Source: Burkholderia sp. HI2500 (GTDB taxonomy: Bacteria > Pseudomonadota > Gammaproteobacteria > Burkholderiales > Burkholderiaceae). Taken from it: a DNA stretch of 64,000 nucleotides. Below, in pieces: positions 46,353 through 53,749 of the stretch; within the stretch, counting starts at the first letter, position 1, and every line of letters starts with the position of its first letter. A program made the translations under genes and the position numbers. Where the stretch lies: the NCBI RefSeq assembly GCF_002223055.1, contig NZ_NKFL01000004.1:2094373-2158372 (forward strand), written 5' to 3'. The notes under the pieces were generated by a model. It made no database searches. It was given only the letters and a program-made list of their open reading frames with translations, and was not told the DNA's origin.

Positions 46353-46589
46353 ATGATCGTCTGCGTGTGCAAGTCTGTTTCCGATCGCAAGATTCGCGCG
46401 TCCCTCGCAGAGGGCGTGAACTCTTTCGATGAACTCCAGTTCGAGCTTGGCGTGGCCACCTGCTGCGGCAAGTGCGAGGAGTCCGTACGCGACCTCATGG
46501 CCGAACAAGGCGTCTGCGCGAGCCGGTGCGGTGTCGAGCATCACGCTCACCCGATCCCGGTCACGTTCTACGAACGCAAGGCCGCCTGA
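46353..46589 (+). CDS. bfd: Bacterioferritin-associated ferredoxin Bfd
   Basis: A 78-residue [2Fe-2S] protein that donates electrons to bacterioferritin to release stored iron. The Cys pattern CVC near the start (residues 4 and 6) and CCGKCEESV near 37-41 match Bfd/BFD-like [2Fe-2S] domains. The tail is longer than in E. coli and carries CASRCGVEHHAHP, with extra Cys and His. Induction under iron limitation by the Fur-overlapped promoter fits its role. A terminator follows 18 bases later. Confidence 0.94.
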   Translation: MIVCVCKSVSDRKIRASLAEGVNSFDELQFELGVATCCGKCEESVRDLMAEQGVCASRCGVEHHAHPIPVTFYERKAA

Positions 46590-46606
46590 CCGGCGCCGAG
46601 TGTGCG

Positions 46607-46634
46607 CATGCGGCCCAGGCCGCATTTTTTGTTT
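46607..46634 (+). terminator. Rho-independent terminator of bfd
   Basis: GCATGCGGCC folds on GGCCGCAT with a tight loop, followed by TTTTTGTTTT. It separates bfd from the downstream small peptide and tonB genes. Confidence 0.85.
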
Positions 46635-46693
46635 TGACCGTCAGCAAGCCACCGTCTGCGCGAGCCAGCGGCTTACCTGCCCAGGAGCCTGTC

Positions 46694-46756
46694 ATGGAAT
46701 TGCTGATCGGATTTGTGACCACCGTTTGCATCTCGCTGCTGATCTTCCGCAAGTGA
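46694..46756 (+). CDS. 20-residue membrane peptide upstream of tonB
   Basis: A 21-codon open frame with AGGAG six bases before its ATG. The product has an acidic residue after Met, then a single hydrophobic stretch (LLIGFVTTVCISLLIF), and ends in Arg-Lys, a typical one-pass membrane peptide. It lies after the bfd terminator and 51 bases before tonB on the same strand, so it is probably the first gene of the tonB transcript. No homologue is recognised. Support is the ribosome site, hydrophobicity and context. Confidence 0.58.
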   Translation: MELLIGFVTTVCISLLIFRK

Positions 46757-46807
46757 TGCCGATTCACCCGCCGCGCCCCGGGTGCGACATCGTTCTTTCA
46801 AGCTAAC

Positions 46808-47539
46808 ATGCAGGCTTCGCATCTCGCTCCTGCCGGCGCCGTGCCGGCTGCACCACGTATGAATCCCCGAGTGATCGTCGTCGCGGTCGGTGTGCTTGCC
46901 GCACATGCGATCATGCTGACGGCCGCCTGGCTCCATCGCAACGCGCCGCCGCCGCCGAAGGAGATCGAGGTTCAGTCGATCACCGCGCAGCTCATTCCGC
47001 CTGCCCCTCCTGCCCAGCCGGTCGCGGTCCAGTCGGCCGCGCAGCAGCCTACGCCGCCCAAGCCCACGCCGCGCGTGAAGCCGAAGGTCGAGCCGAAGCC
47101 GGTGCAGAAGGCGGTCCCGACGCCTCAACCCGTCTCGCAGGCACCATCGCCGACGCCCGCGCCGGCAGTGGCCGACCCGACACCGGCTCCGGCCGCGCCG
47201 GCGCCTGCTGCACCGGCTGCAGCACCCGGCCCGGCGCGCGAGACGATGCAGGTCAGCGCGCCGAAGAACGTGTCGGCGCTCAGCTGCAATTTCGTCAAGC
47301 CGACCTATCCGTCGATGTCGCGCCGTCGCGGCGAAACGGGCACGGCCTATGTTCACTTCATCATCGGCGTGACGGGCAAGATCGAAAGCGTCCAGCTGCA
47401 GAAGAGCAGCGGCTACCCGCGTCTCGACGAAGCCGCGCTCGACGCGACGCGCGCCAGCACCTGCCCGCCGTATATCGAGAATGGCCAGGCGATCCGCGCC
47501 GCCCATACGCTGCCCTTCAACTTCACGCTTGACGACTAA
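46808..47539 (+). CDS. tonB: Energy transducer TonB
   Basis: A 243-residue inner-membrane protein that carries proton-motive energy to outer-membrane receptors for siderophores and heme. One N-terminal transmembrane segment (VIVVAVGVLAAHAIMLTAAWL, about residues 21-41) is followed by a long Pro/Lys/Ala-rich periplasmic spacer (residues 50-145) and a C-terminal TonB domain (KPTYPSMSRRRGETGTAYVHFIIGVTGKIESVQLQKSSGYPRLDEAAL). Cys residues in the C-terminal domain (SALSCNFVKP, ASTCPPY) may pair. First large gene of tonB-exbB-exbD. Confidence 0.95.
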   Translation: MQASHLAPAGAVPAAPRMNPRVIVVAVGVLAAHAIMLTAAWLHRNAPPPPKEIEVQSITAQLIPPAPPAQPVAVQSAAQQPTPPKPTPRVKPKVEPKPVQKAVPTPQPVSQAPSPTPAPAVADPTPAPAAPAPAAPAAAPGPARETMQVSAPKNVSALSCNFVKPTYPSMSRRRGETGTAYVHFIIGVTGKIESVQLQKSSGYPRLDEAALDATRASTCPPYIENGQAIRAAHTLPFNFTLDD

Positions 47540-47575
47540 CCCGTCATATTCGGTAGATTCAAAGGAAACAAGAAA

Positions 47576-48307
47576 ATGCAAAGCTACGGTATCGCGCACG
47601 TCTGGGCGCAAGGTGATTTCGTCACGCGCGCCATCGCGATCACGCTGCTCGTGATGTCGGTCCTGTCGTGGATCGTGATCGTCATCAAGGGCTGGAACGT
47701 GATCCGACTGAACCGCCTGACGAAGAACGCCGAACAGGCATTCTGGCATTCGGACAATTTCGACGACGGCGTCAAGAAGCTCGGCCTCGCCGCATCGACG
47801 CCGAACGACAACCCGTTCCTCGCGCTCGCGCTGTCGGGCAAGGAAGCCGCCGATCACCACCACCAGACGCAACCGCACCTGCACGATCGCATGGACGTGT
47901 CGGACTGGGTCACGCGCTGCCTGAAGGACACGATGGACGAAGGCATCTCGCGCATGCAGAGCGGTCTCGCGATCCTCGCGTCGATCGGCAGCACGGCGCC
48001 GTTCGTCGGCCTGTTCGGCACGGTCTGGGGGATCTATCACGCCCTGCTCGCGATCGGCGCATCCGGCCAGACGTCGATCGACCAGGTCGCGGGCCCGGTC
48101 GGCGAATCGCTGATCATGACCGCCTTCGGCCTGTTCGTCGCGATCCCGGCCGTGCTCGGCTACAACGCACTCACCCGCGCGAACAAGGGTGTCGTCAGCA
48201 AGCTGCGTCGCTTCGCGCACGGTCTGCATGCGTACTTCGTGACGGGCGCGAGCCTGGCCTCGTCGTCGACGCGCGACGGCCTGCGTCTCGCGACGCGCGC
48301 CAGCTGA
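47576..48307 (+). CDS. exbB: ExbB, MotA/TolQ/ExbB proton channel family
   Basis: A 243-residue inner-membrane protein with three transmembrane segments: about residues 15-38 (FVTRAIAITLLVMSVLSWIVIVIKGW), 145-170 (ILASIGSTAPFVGLFGTVWGIYHAL) and 180-205 (VGESLIMTAFGLFVAIPAVLGY). The GSTAPFVGLFGTVWGI motif is diagnostic. With ExbD it forms the proton channel that drives TonB. It lies 36 bases after tonB and 13 bases before exbD. Confidence 0.95.
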   Translation: MQSYGIAHVWAQGDFVTRAIAITLLVMSVLSWIVIVIKGWNVIRLNRLTKNAEQAFWHSDNFDDGVKKLGLAASTPNDNPFLALALSGKEAADHHHQTQPHLHDRMDVSDWVTRCLKDTMDEGISRMQSGLAILASIGSTAPFVGLFGTVWGIYHALLAIGASGQTSIDQVAGPVGESLIMTAFGLFVAIPAVLGYNALTRANKGVVSKLRRFAHGLHAYFVTGASLASSSTRDGLRLATRAS

Positions 48308-48320
48308 GGCGGGGTGAACC

Positions 48321-48749
48321 ATGGCAATGAACACCGGTTTCAGCGACGATGACGACGATGCAGTGATGAGCGAGATCAACATGACGCCGCTCGTCGACGT
48401 CATGCTCGTACTCCTGATCATTTTCCTCGTGACGATCCCGGCGATGCAGCATGCGGTGAAGATCGACCTGCCGCACGCCAGCAGCCAGCCCGTCGACGAA
48501 AAGCCGCAGACGGTCGACGTCGCGATCCAGGGTGACGGCACGATCCTGTGGGACGACCACACGGTCACGCGCGCACAATTGCAGGAACGCATCGCGGAAG
48601 CGGCAAAACGCACGCCGCAGCCGGAGTTGCACCTTCGTGCGGATCGCAAGGTCGCGTACGAACACGTCGCGGAAGTGATGTCGGATGCGCAGGCAGGCGG
48701 CCTGACGAAGCTCGGCTTCGTGACGGAGCCGGGCGCGAAAGCGAAGTAA
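48321..48749 (+). CDS. exbD: ExbD biopolymer transport protein
   Basis: A 142-residue protein with one N-terminal membrane segment (NMTPLVDVMLVLLIIFLVTIPAM) that carries the conserved proton-handling Asp in PLVDVMLVLLIIF, and a periplasmic domain (RIAEAAKRTPQPELHLRADRKVAYEHVAEVMSDAQAGGL). It completes the TonB-ExbB-ExbD energy complex. GAGGCGGGG precedes the start. A terminator follows. Confidence 0.95.
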   Translation: MAMNTGFSDDDDDAVMSEINMTPLVDVMLVLLIIFLVTIPAMQHAVKIDLPHASSQPVDEKPQTVDVAIQGDGTILWDDHTVTRAQLQERIAEAAKRTPQPELHLRADRKVAYEHVAEVMSDAQAGGLTKLGFVTEPGAKAK

Positions 48750-48819
48750 CGCGCGCACGTCTTGCGGTAACGCATCGCCGGCGCCTAGCCGGCCGCACCT
48801 CGCCGGCCGCGCACAAAGT

Positions 48820-48853
48820 AAAAGGCCTTCATCGCCAGATGAAGGCCTTTTTT
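48820..48853 (+). terminator. Rho-independent terminator of tonB-exbB-exbD
   Basis: AAAAGGCCTTCATC, loop GCCA, GATGAAGGCCTTTTTT, 71 bases after exbD. The long perfect stem is a strong terminator. Confidence 0.93.
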
Positions 48854-49136
48854 CATGCGCACGCGGGCGCCTTCGGGCGGCGGGCTCTTTGGCGGTATCG
48901 GTTGCGCCTCGAGCAACGCAAATGCGACTCTGCCGTGGTCTGCACGGACTGCGCGTTCTGCCCTATCTGGCTCACAATATATGCGGCCACCTGATTTCGC
49001 TCAGAACTTCCTTCACGAAATGGGATTTCAATATAGGCCCGCGCGCACGCGCATTCAAGGTTCCGGCGATTGAAACTTGCGATTGCAGGCGACGCTTCAA
49101 TGACAAAACAAATTTGCGTCGCCGTGCGCGTCGTGT
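48854..49136. other. A+T-richer intergenic segment after exbD
   Basis: From about 48950 to 49120 the base composition drops well below the neighbours, and no gene with coding character is seen on either strand. An 8-base inverted repeat, GGCGACGC (49088-49095) and GCGTCGCC (49116-49123), flanks a 20-base A/T-rich loop near the end of the LysR gene and may be its terminator. Possible remnant of foreign DNA or a small RNA. Confidence 0.4.
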
Positions 49137-50111
49137 TCAGGTCGCCGAAACATCCGCCGCCGCTTCCTTCTTCGCGCGTTCCGGGCACCCCGGATCCTGG
49201 TAGGCGCCGTGATCGAGCTTCTCCACCAGATAGTCGACGAACGCACGCACCGCCGGCGGCATCCCCTGCCGCGACACGAACACCGCGTACAGTTGCGGCA
49301 CCGGCAGCGTCCAGCCCGGCATCACTGGCGACAGTTGCCCCGCCCTCAGCGCGTTGCCGTACATCATCTCCGGCAATGCCGCGATGCCGAGGCCATCGAG
49401 CACGGCTTCACGGATCGTCATCAGGTCAGCCGTCACAAGCCGCGGGTCGTGCTCGTGCACGTGACGCGTTCCGTCCGGCGCGATCAGGTTGAACACGTGC
49501 CGCCCGTCGACGCTCGGCGTATCGAGTGTCTCGAAGCCGCTCAGGTCGTCCGGTACCAGCGGCGGCGCATTCTGGCTCAGCAGGCTCGGCGCGCCGACCA
49601 GCATCTGCTCGGTGCGCCACAGCGGCCGCACGACGATGTTCGCGTTCTGCGGCGGCTCCGAGCGCACGCGCAGCGCGACGTCGATCGAATCCTCGAACAG
49701 GTCGATCACCCGATTCGTCACGCGGACGTGCACCTTCACCTCGGGATAGCGACGCAGGAATTCGGGCAGGATGCGCGACAGCATCGTCTGCGACAGCGTC
49801 ACGGGCACGCTGACGCGCACCGAGCCGCGCGGCGATGAGCGCAACTGCTGCACCGCGTTCATCGCCGCCTGCGCTTCGGCCAGCATCGCCTGGCAATGCT
49901 GGTAGAACAGTTCCCCCGCCTCGGTCAGCGCGAGCTTGCGTGTGGAGCGCTGCAGCAGGCGCACGCCGAGCGCCGCCTCGAGTTCGGTCAGGCGCCGCGA
50001 CAGGCGCGATTTCGAGATGCCCAGCACGCGCTCCGCGGCCGAGAAACCGCCATGTTCGACGACCTGCGAAAAGTACATGAGGTCGTTCAGGTTATGTGCA
50101 TCGATATTCAT
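49137..50111 (-). CDS. LysR-family transcriptional regulator
   Basis: A 324-residue regulator with an N-terminal helix-turn-helix (LNDLMYFSQVVEHGGFSAAERVLGISKSRLSRRLTELEAALGVRLLQRS) and a type 2 periplasmic-binding effector domain (RPLWRTEQMLVGAPSLL, DGLGIAALPEMM). It resembles regulators of divergent pirin or redox genes. It starts 122 bases from the pirin gene across a region with a palindrome, which is the expected LysR operator position. The effector is unknown. Confidence 0.93.
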   Translation of the reverse strand: MNIDAHNLNDLMYFSQVVEHGGFSAAERVLGISKSRLSRRLTELEAALGVRLLQRSTRKLALTEAGELFYQHCQAMLAEAQAAMNAVQQLRSSPRGSVRVSVPVTLSQTMLSRILPEFLRRYPEVKVHVRVTNRVIDLFEDSIDVALRVRSEPPQNANIVVRPLWRTEQMLVGAPSLLSQNAPPLVPDDLSGFETLDTPSVDGRHVFNLIAPDGTRHVHEHDPRLVTADLMTIREAVLDGLGIAALPEMMYGNALRAGQLSPVMPGWTLPVPQLYAVFVSRQGMPPAVRAFVDYLVEKLDHGAYQDPGCPERAKKEAAADVSAT

Positions 50112-50179
50112 GTCATCGTTCCAATTTCAGAACAATCCATTGCGAACCTTCGCGAATTGAACGGTAAAACGCCCAATAT

Positions 50180-50210
50180 AATAGCGCTATGTTTCAAAAA
50201 TAACGCTATT
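50180..50210. promoter_or_regulatory. Palindromic LysR-type operator candidate
   Basis: ATAGCGCTAT at 50181-50190 is a perfect palindrome, and AATAGCG (50180-50186) also pairs with CGCTATT (50204-50210). It lies between the divergent LysR and pirin genes and is locally A/T-rich, as in LysR-regulated promoters. Confidence 0.5.
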
Positions 50211-50233
50211 CCGTTGATTTCGAGGGCTTCCGC

Positions 50234-51106
50234 ATGACGACCGCTCGCTCGCTTGACCGTACGTTCCCCGCGCTTCGCACGACCGAAGGCGGCGGCTTCG
50301 TGGTTCACCGCCCGTTCCCGACCCGGCTGCTGATGGATTTCGATCCGTTCCTGCTGCTCGACGAAATGGGCCCCGTCGACTACGCGCCCGGCGAAGCCAA
50401 GGGCGCCCCCGACCATCCGCATCGCGGCTTCGAGACCGTGACCTACGCGCTCGACGGGCGCTTCCGCCATCGCGACTCGTCCGGCCATGCCGGCACGCTC
50501 GGCCCGGGCGACGTGCAATGGATGACGGCGGGCGCCGGCGTCGTGCACAGCGAAATGCCGGACCCGGAATTCGCGCAAACGGGCGGCCGCTCGCACGGTT
50601 TCCAGCTGTGGGTCAACCTGCCGCGCCGCGACAAGCTGATCGCGCCGCGCTACCAGGAGATCCCCGCCGACCGCATCCCGACCGCGACCTCACCTGACGG
50701 CCGCGCACGGGTGCGCGTGATCGCCGGCGAAGCGTTCGGCGTCCGCGCCGCGATCGAGACACGCACACCGATCCTCTACCAGCATTTCACGCTGCAACCG
50801 GGCGCAACGGTCACGCAGGCCGTCCCGGCAGGCTATCGTGTGTTCGCCTATCCGATCGACGGAACAGGCCTCTACGGGCCCGCCAGGCAGGCGGTCGACG
50901 CACGACACATGGTCGTGTACTGCGATGACGGCGACACCGTCACGTTCGCCGCCGGCGACACGCCGCTCGACCTGCTCCTGATCGGCGGCGTGCCGCTCAA
51001 CGAGCCGATCGTCCGCTACGGGCCGTTCGTGATGAACACCGAGGAAGAGATCCGGCAGGCGGTCGTCGACTACCAGACCGGTCGCATGGGGCGCATCGAA
51101 GCATGA
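50234..51106 (+). CDS. Pirin family protein
   Basis: A 290-residue bicupin. The N-terminal cupin has PFLLLDEMGPVDYAPGEAKGAPDHPHRGFETVTYALDG, with the conserved metal-binding His pair and later His and Glu in AGAGVVHSEMPD. The second half is the pirin C-terminal domain. Bacterial pirins include quercetin 2,3-dioxygenases and redox-sensing partners; the role here is unknown. The divergent LysR regulator probably controls it. Confidence 0.94.
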   Translation: MTTARSLDRTFPALRTTEGGGFVVHRPFPTRLLMDFDPFLLLDEMGPVDYAPGEAKGAPDHPHRGFETVTYALDGRFRHRDSSGHAGTLGPGDVQWMTAGAGVVHSEMPDPEFAQTGGRSHGFQLWVNLPRRDKLIAPRYQEIPADRIPTATSPDGRARVRVIAGEAFGVRAAIETRTPILYQHFTLQPGATVTQAVPAGYRVFAYPIDGTGLYGPARQAVDARHMVVYCDDGDTVTFAAGDTPLDLLLIGGVPLNEPIVRYGPFVMNTEEEIRQAVVDYQTGRMGRIEA

Positions 51107-51205
51107 CGCACGGACGGGCGCGCAGGTGCCGCGAAACCGCCCGTTTTGCGTCACAATGACTTCTTGAACCACGTGGCCGCCCGCCACCAGAAGGAACTCG
51201 TCCCC

Positions 51206-51688
51206 TTGAACTTCGAACATCTGATCCAGATCAATTCCGACGATCCGGCCGTGCCGACCCTCACCCGCGACCAGCTCTGGGAAGGTCTCGTGTTGCGCGC
51301 CGAACAGCCGCAACTGTTCGTGCTCGGTCTCGACAGCTGTGTCGTCCACGAACGGACGGACACTACGCTCGAACGCGAGCTGCACTACGGTCACGCGACC
51401 GTGCGCGACCACGTCACGTTCACGCCGAACCAGCAGGTTCGCTACGACATCCTCGCCGCCGATGGCGAGATCGGCGGCTCGCTGACGATGACGATCGAGG
51501 AGCGCGACGACCACGAGCTGTTCCTGCGTTTCGAATACCGCACGACGCTGGTCGTCACGGACGACAGCGAAGACGCGCGTCAGACGCACGGGATCGTCAA
51601 GGAAGCGTACCGCACGTCGGATATCGACACGGTCCGCCTGATCCGCGAATACGCGCAGGGCCGCAAGGACCCCGATCCGCTGCACTGA
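51206..51688 (+). CDS. SRPBCC family protein (DUF1857/AtaL-like)
   Basis: A protein of about 160 residues with the helix-grip pattern: NFEHLIQINSDDPAVPTLTRDQLWEGLVLRAEQP at the start and VKEAYRTSDIDTVRLIREYAQGRK at the end. It resembles DUF1857/AtaL-type proteins that bind hydrophobic ligands. The TTG at 51206 is the likely start because AAGGAAC lies upstream and the conserved sequence begins there; a longer TTG form from 51146 would add 20 residues without homology. It lies downstream of the pirin gene in the same direction. Function unknown. Confidence 0.78.
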   Translation: MNFEHLIQINSDDPAVPTLTRDQLWEGLVLRAEQPQLFVLGLDSCVVHERTDTTLERELHYGHATVRDHVTFTPNQQVRYDILAADGEIGGSLTMTIEERDDHELFLRFEYRTTLVVTDDSEDARQTHGIVKEAYRTSDIDTVRLIREYAQGRKDPDPLH

Positions 51689-51763
51689 ACCCGATCGCGG
51701 CCTACGGGCCGCTCCTTTGACTCAAGCTATCAGGCTCGTCGTTTCGATCGATAAAGAGTTTTT

Positions 51764-51782
51764 GTAAATGGGAATAGTTATC
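51764..51782. promoter_or_regulatory. Fur box upstream of hemP
   Basis: GTAAATGGGAATAGTTATC matches the classical 19-base Fur consensus at 13 positions. It lies 45 bases upstream of the hemP start codon, so iron-replete cells should repress hemP. Confidence 0.7.
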
Positions 51783-51826
51783 ATTTAGAATTCATTCCAT
51801 CGTATCGACAGTCACCGATCAACCGA

Positions 51827-52078
51827 ATGACCGACACCATGCGCCCGACCCCGACCACGCTGACCTTGCGCCGCACGACCGGCACCGCAGGCAGCAGCCG
51901 TCAGAAGACGGCAGCGGTCACCACGCCGGCGAAACCCGCCGGCAACCGCGAAGCAGGCACGCGGGTCGTCAGCAGCGATGCGCTGCTGCAAGGCCAAAGC
52001 CACGTCAGCATCGCGCATAACGGAGAGACCTATCAGTTGCGCGCCACACGGCTCGGCAAACTGATCCTGACGAAGTAA
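51827..52078 (+). CDS. hemP: Hemin uptake protein HemP
   Basis: An 83-residue protein ending in SHVSIAHNGETYQLRATRLGKLILTK, the diagnostic HemP domain; the first 45 residues are basic and Ser/Thr-rich. HemP is required for hemin use and in Burkholderia relatives has been linked to activation of heme-receptor expression. The gene is downstream of a Fur box. No receptor or hemin transporter follows; instead a probable small RNA and then the ftr genes (opposite strand) occur. Confidence 0.93.
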   Translation: MTDTMRPTPTTLTLRRTTGTAGSSRQKTAAVTTPAKPAGNREAGTRVVSSDALLQGQSHVSIAHNGETYQLRATRLGKLILTK

Positions 52079-52080
52079 GA

Positions 52081-52270
52081 CAGAGTATTGTGGGGACCAC
52101 CTCCCTGAGAGGTGTTGGGCAGTAGCCAGCGTAACGGCTTGCACGCGAGATCTAGACCCCTTCGTGCAAACACACTCAAGCAGCCGTTGCAGCAAGCCAA
52201 GCCACTTTTTTTGGTTCTCGCACAAGGAAGAAAAAAAGCGACACGTCCTTCGACGTGTCGCTTTTTTGTT
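52081..52270 (+). ncRNA. Probable Fur-regulated small RNA downstream of hemP (BrrF-like)
   Basis: The 190 bases after the hemP stop hold three hairpins and no open frame: CACCTC/GAGGTG at 52098-52114, TTGCACG/CGTGCAA at 52139-52169, and a strong terminator hairpin with a U tract at 52238-52267. C-rich single-stranded stretches between them (CCACCTCCC, GACCCCTTC) could pair with ribosome sites. In Burkholderia an iron-repressed small RNA called BrrF has been described; from memory its genome context is consistent with this place, but that was not checked. It may be processed from, or read through from, the hemP transcript. Confidence 0.6.
52231..52268 (+). terminator. Rho-independent terminator ending the hemP/small RNA transcript
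   Basis: GCGACACGTC (52238-52247), loop CTTC, GACGTGTCGC (52252-52261), then TTTTTT. The A-run on the other side suggests that it also terminates the ftr operon from the opposite strand. Confidence 0.94.
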
Positions 52271-52351
52271 TGGGCGCCCGATGCGTGAAGCATGCCGCCC
52301 AGGTTCGTTACCGCGTCGCTGCGTGACCGCCGAAGCGGCACGCGATCCGCT

Positions 52352-53749
52352 TCAGAAACCCCAGAACATCAACCACCAGGCGCTGTCGATGACGGCAAGC
52401 GCGACGGCGAACCACGCGAACGCCGCAAGCCGGCGCGGCCAGCCCGCATAACGCCCCGTCACTTTCCACGCGAGCCACGCACTCCATGCGTTGGCGCCGA
52501 CCAGGATCGCGATGCGCACATCGGTCGCCCAGCCGAGCGGCACTTGCTCGGCACGCAGCAGCGACAGTGTCGTGGCCGACAGGCCAAGGAACACCCCCGC
52601 TCCTGCAATCGGAATCAACGCCTGTGCAAGATGATGCAGCCGCACGCGATCGAAGCGGCCGAGCATCAGCGTCGCGCCGGCCAGCAGCACCAGCAGTGCC
52701 GTGCCGTACACGAGCCCCGTGCCGACGATGTAGCTGATGACCAGCCCGCCGTCGAGCCACGAGAACACGTCGTTACGATCCGGATAGTGCGTGAGCAGGA
52801 ACCACGGCGCATTGGTCTCGAGCGGCCACGTGATGTCATGGTCGATCAGCCAGCCCGCAAGCCATTGCTTGATCTGCACGAACCACGGGCTGACGGTCCA
52901 GTGGAACGCACCGATCGCGACGCCGAGCAGGCCGTACAGGATCAGCGCGGTGTCCCACGGGTTCGCCTGCTGCGCGCCGAGGTTCACGACCTCGTCGGAC
53001 GGCGAGCGCAACGACAGCGAGATCGCATCCCGGTGCCCGCTGCAGCGGCCGCACATGTGGCAGTCCGCCGCGCCCTTCATGTTGCGCAACGGCACGAGCG
53101 GCGCGCAGTTGATCGGAATCACGCGATGCCCATGCTCGCCGTTCTTGTACGACCGGCGCCATGCATCCTCGTCGACCTTGTAGCGCATCGGCGCGAGCCG
53201 CGCGAGCAGCCCGAACACGCCGTTGACCGGGCACAGGTACTTGCACCACACGCGCTTTTCGCGGCCGTACAGCACGCCGATCACGATCGCGCCGACGGTC
53301 GAGCCGCCGAGCACGAACAGCACCGCGAGCGGGTACTGGTACACGCTCACCATCTGCCCGTAGATCGTCGTGAGCCCGAACGCGACGAACGGCCAGCCGC
53401 CCCACCGCATCCAGCGCGGAATCGGGCCGCCGCGGCCGAACTTGCTCGCGAATTCGGTGAGCGCCCCTTCCGGACACAGCACGCCGCACCAGACACGGCC
53501 GAGCATCACCATCGACAGCAGTACGAACGGCCACCAGATGCCCCAGAACGTGAATTGCGCGATCAGCGTGAGGTTGTTCCACAGGTGTGCGGAGTCGTCC
53601 GGCAGCGGCAACACCGCCGGCACGATGATCAGGAACGCATAGACGGCGACGACGGCCCACTGGATGCCGCGGATCAGCGCACCGTGGCGCTGCATCCATT
53701 GGCCGGCCTGCGCGAGCCAGCCTTGCTTGGCTGCGGCGACAACGCTCAT
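52352..53749 (-). CDS. ftrD: 4Fe-4S binding membrane protein FtrD
   Basis: A 465-residue inner-membrane polyferredoxin-like protein. Several hydrophobic segments surround Cys motifs: CGVLCPEGALTEFASKFGRGG, CKYLCPVNGVFGLLARLAPMRY and CHMCGRCSGHRDAI, the last a ferredoxin-like cluster site. It is the last gene of the four-gene ferrous iron operon and is thought to accept electrons from FtrB-type oxidation. Its start overlaps the ftrC stop by four bases (ATGA). Confidence 0.88.
   Translation of the reverse strand: MSVVAAAKQGWLAQAGQWMQRHGALIRGIQWAVVAVYAFLIIVPAVLPLPDDSAHLWNNLTLIAQFTFWGIWWPFVLLSMVMLGRVWCGVLCPEGALTEFASKFGRGGPIPRWMRWGGWPFVAFGLTTIYGQMVSVYQYPLAVLFVLGGSTVGAIVIGVLYGREKRVWCKYLCPVNGVFGLLARLAPMRYKVDEDAWRRSYKNGEHGHRVIPINCAPLVPLRNMKGAADCHMCGRCSGHRDAISLSLRSPSDEVVNLGAQQANPWDTALILYGLLGVAIGAFHWTVSPWFVQIKQWLAGWLIDHDITWPLETNAPWFLLTHYPDRNDVFSWLDGGLVISYIVGTGLVYGTALLVLLAGATLMLGRFDRVRLHHLAQALIPIAGAGVFLGLSATTLSLLRAEQVPLGWATDVRIAILVGANAWSAWLAWKVTGRYAGWPRRLAAFAWFAVALAVIDSAWWLMFWGF

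Noticed and set aside
46980..47245. Repetitive Pro-rich codons resembling a tandem repeat
   Set aside because: This is the normal Pro/Lys/Ala spacer of TonB, not a DNA repeat element.
46673..48775. A 700-residue minus-strand frame opposite tonB-exbB-exbD
   Set aside because: No start signal or motif; the plus strand encodes three recognisable proteins with ribosome sites.
48853..49188. A 111-residue minus-strand frame in the A+T-rich patch
   Set aside because: It overlaps the end of the LysR gene, lacks a ribosome site and has no coding character or recognisable motif.
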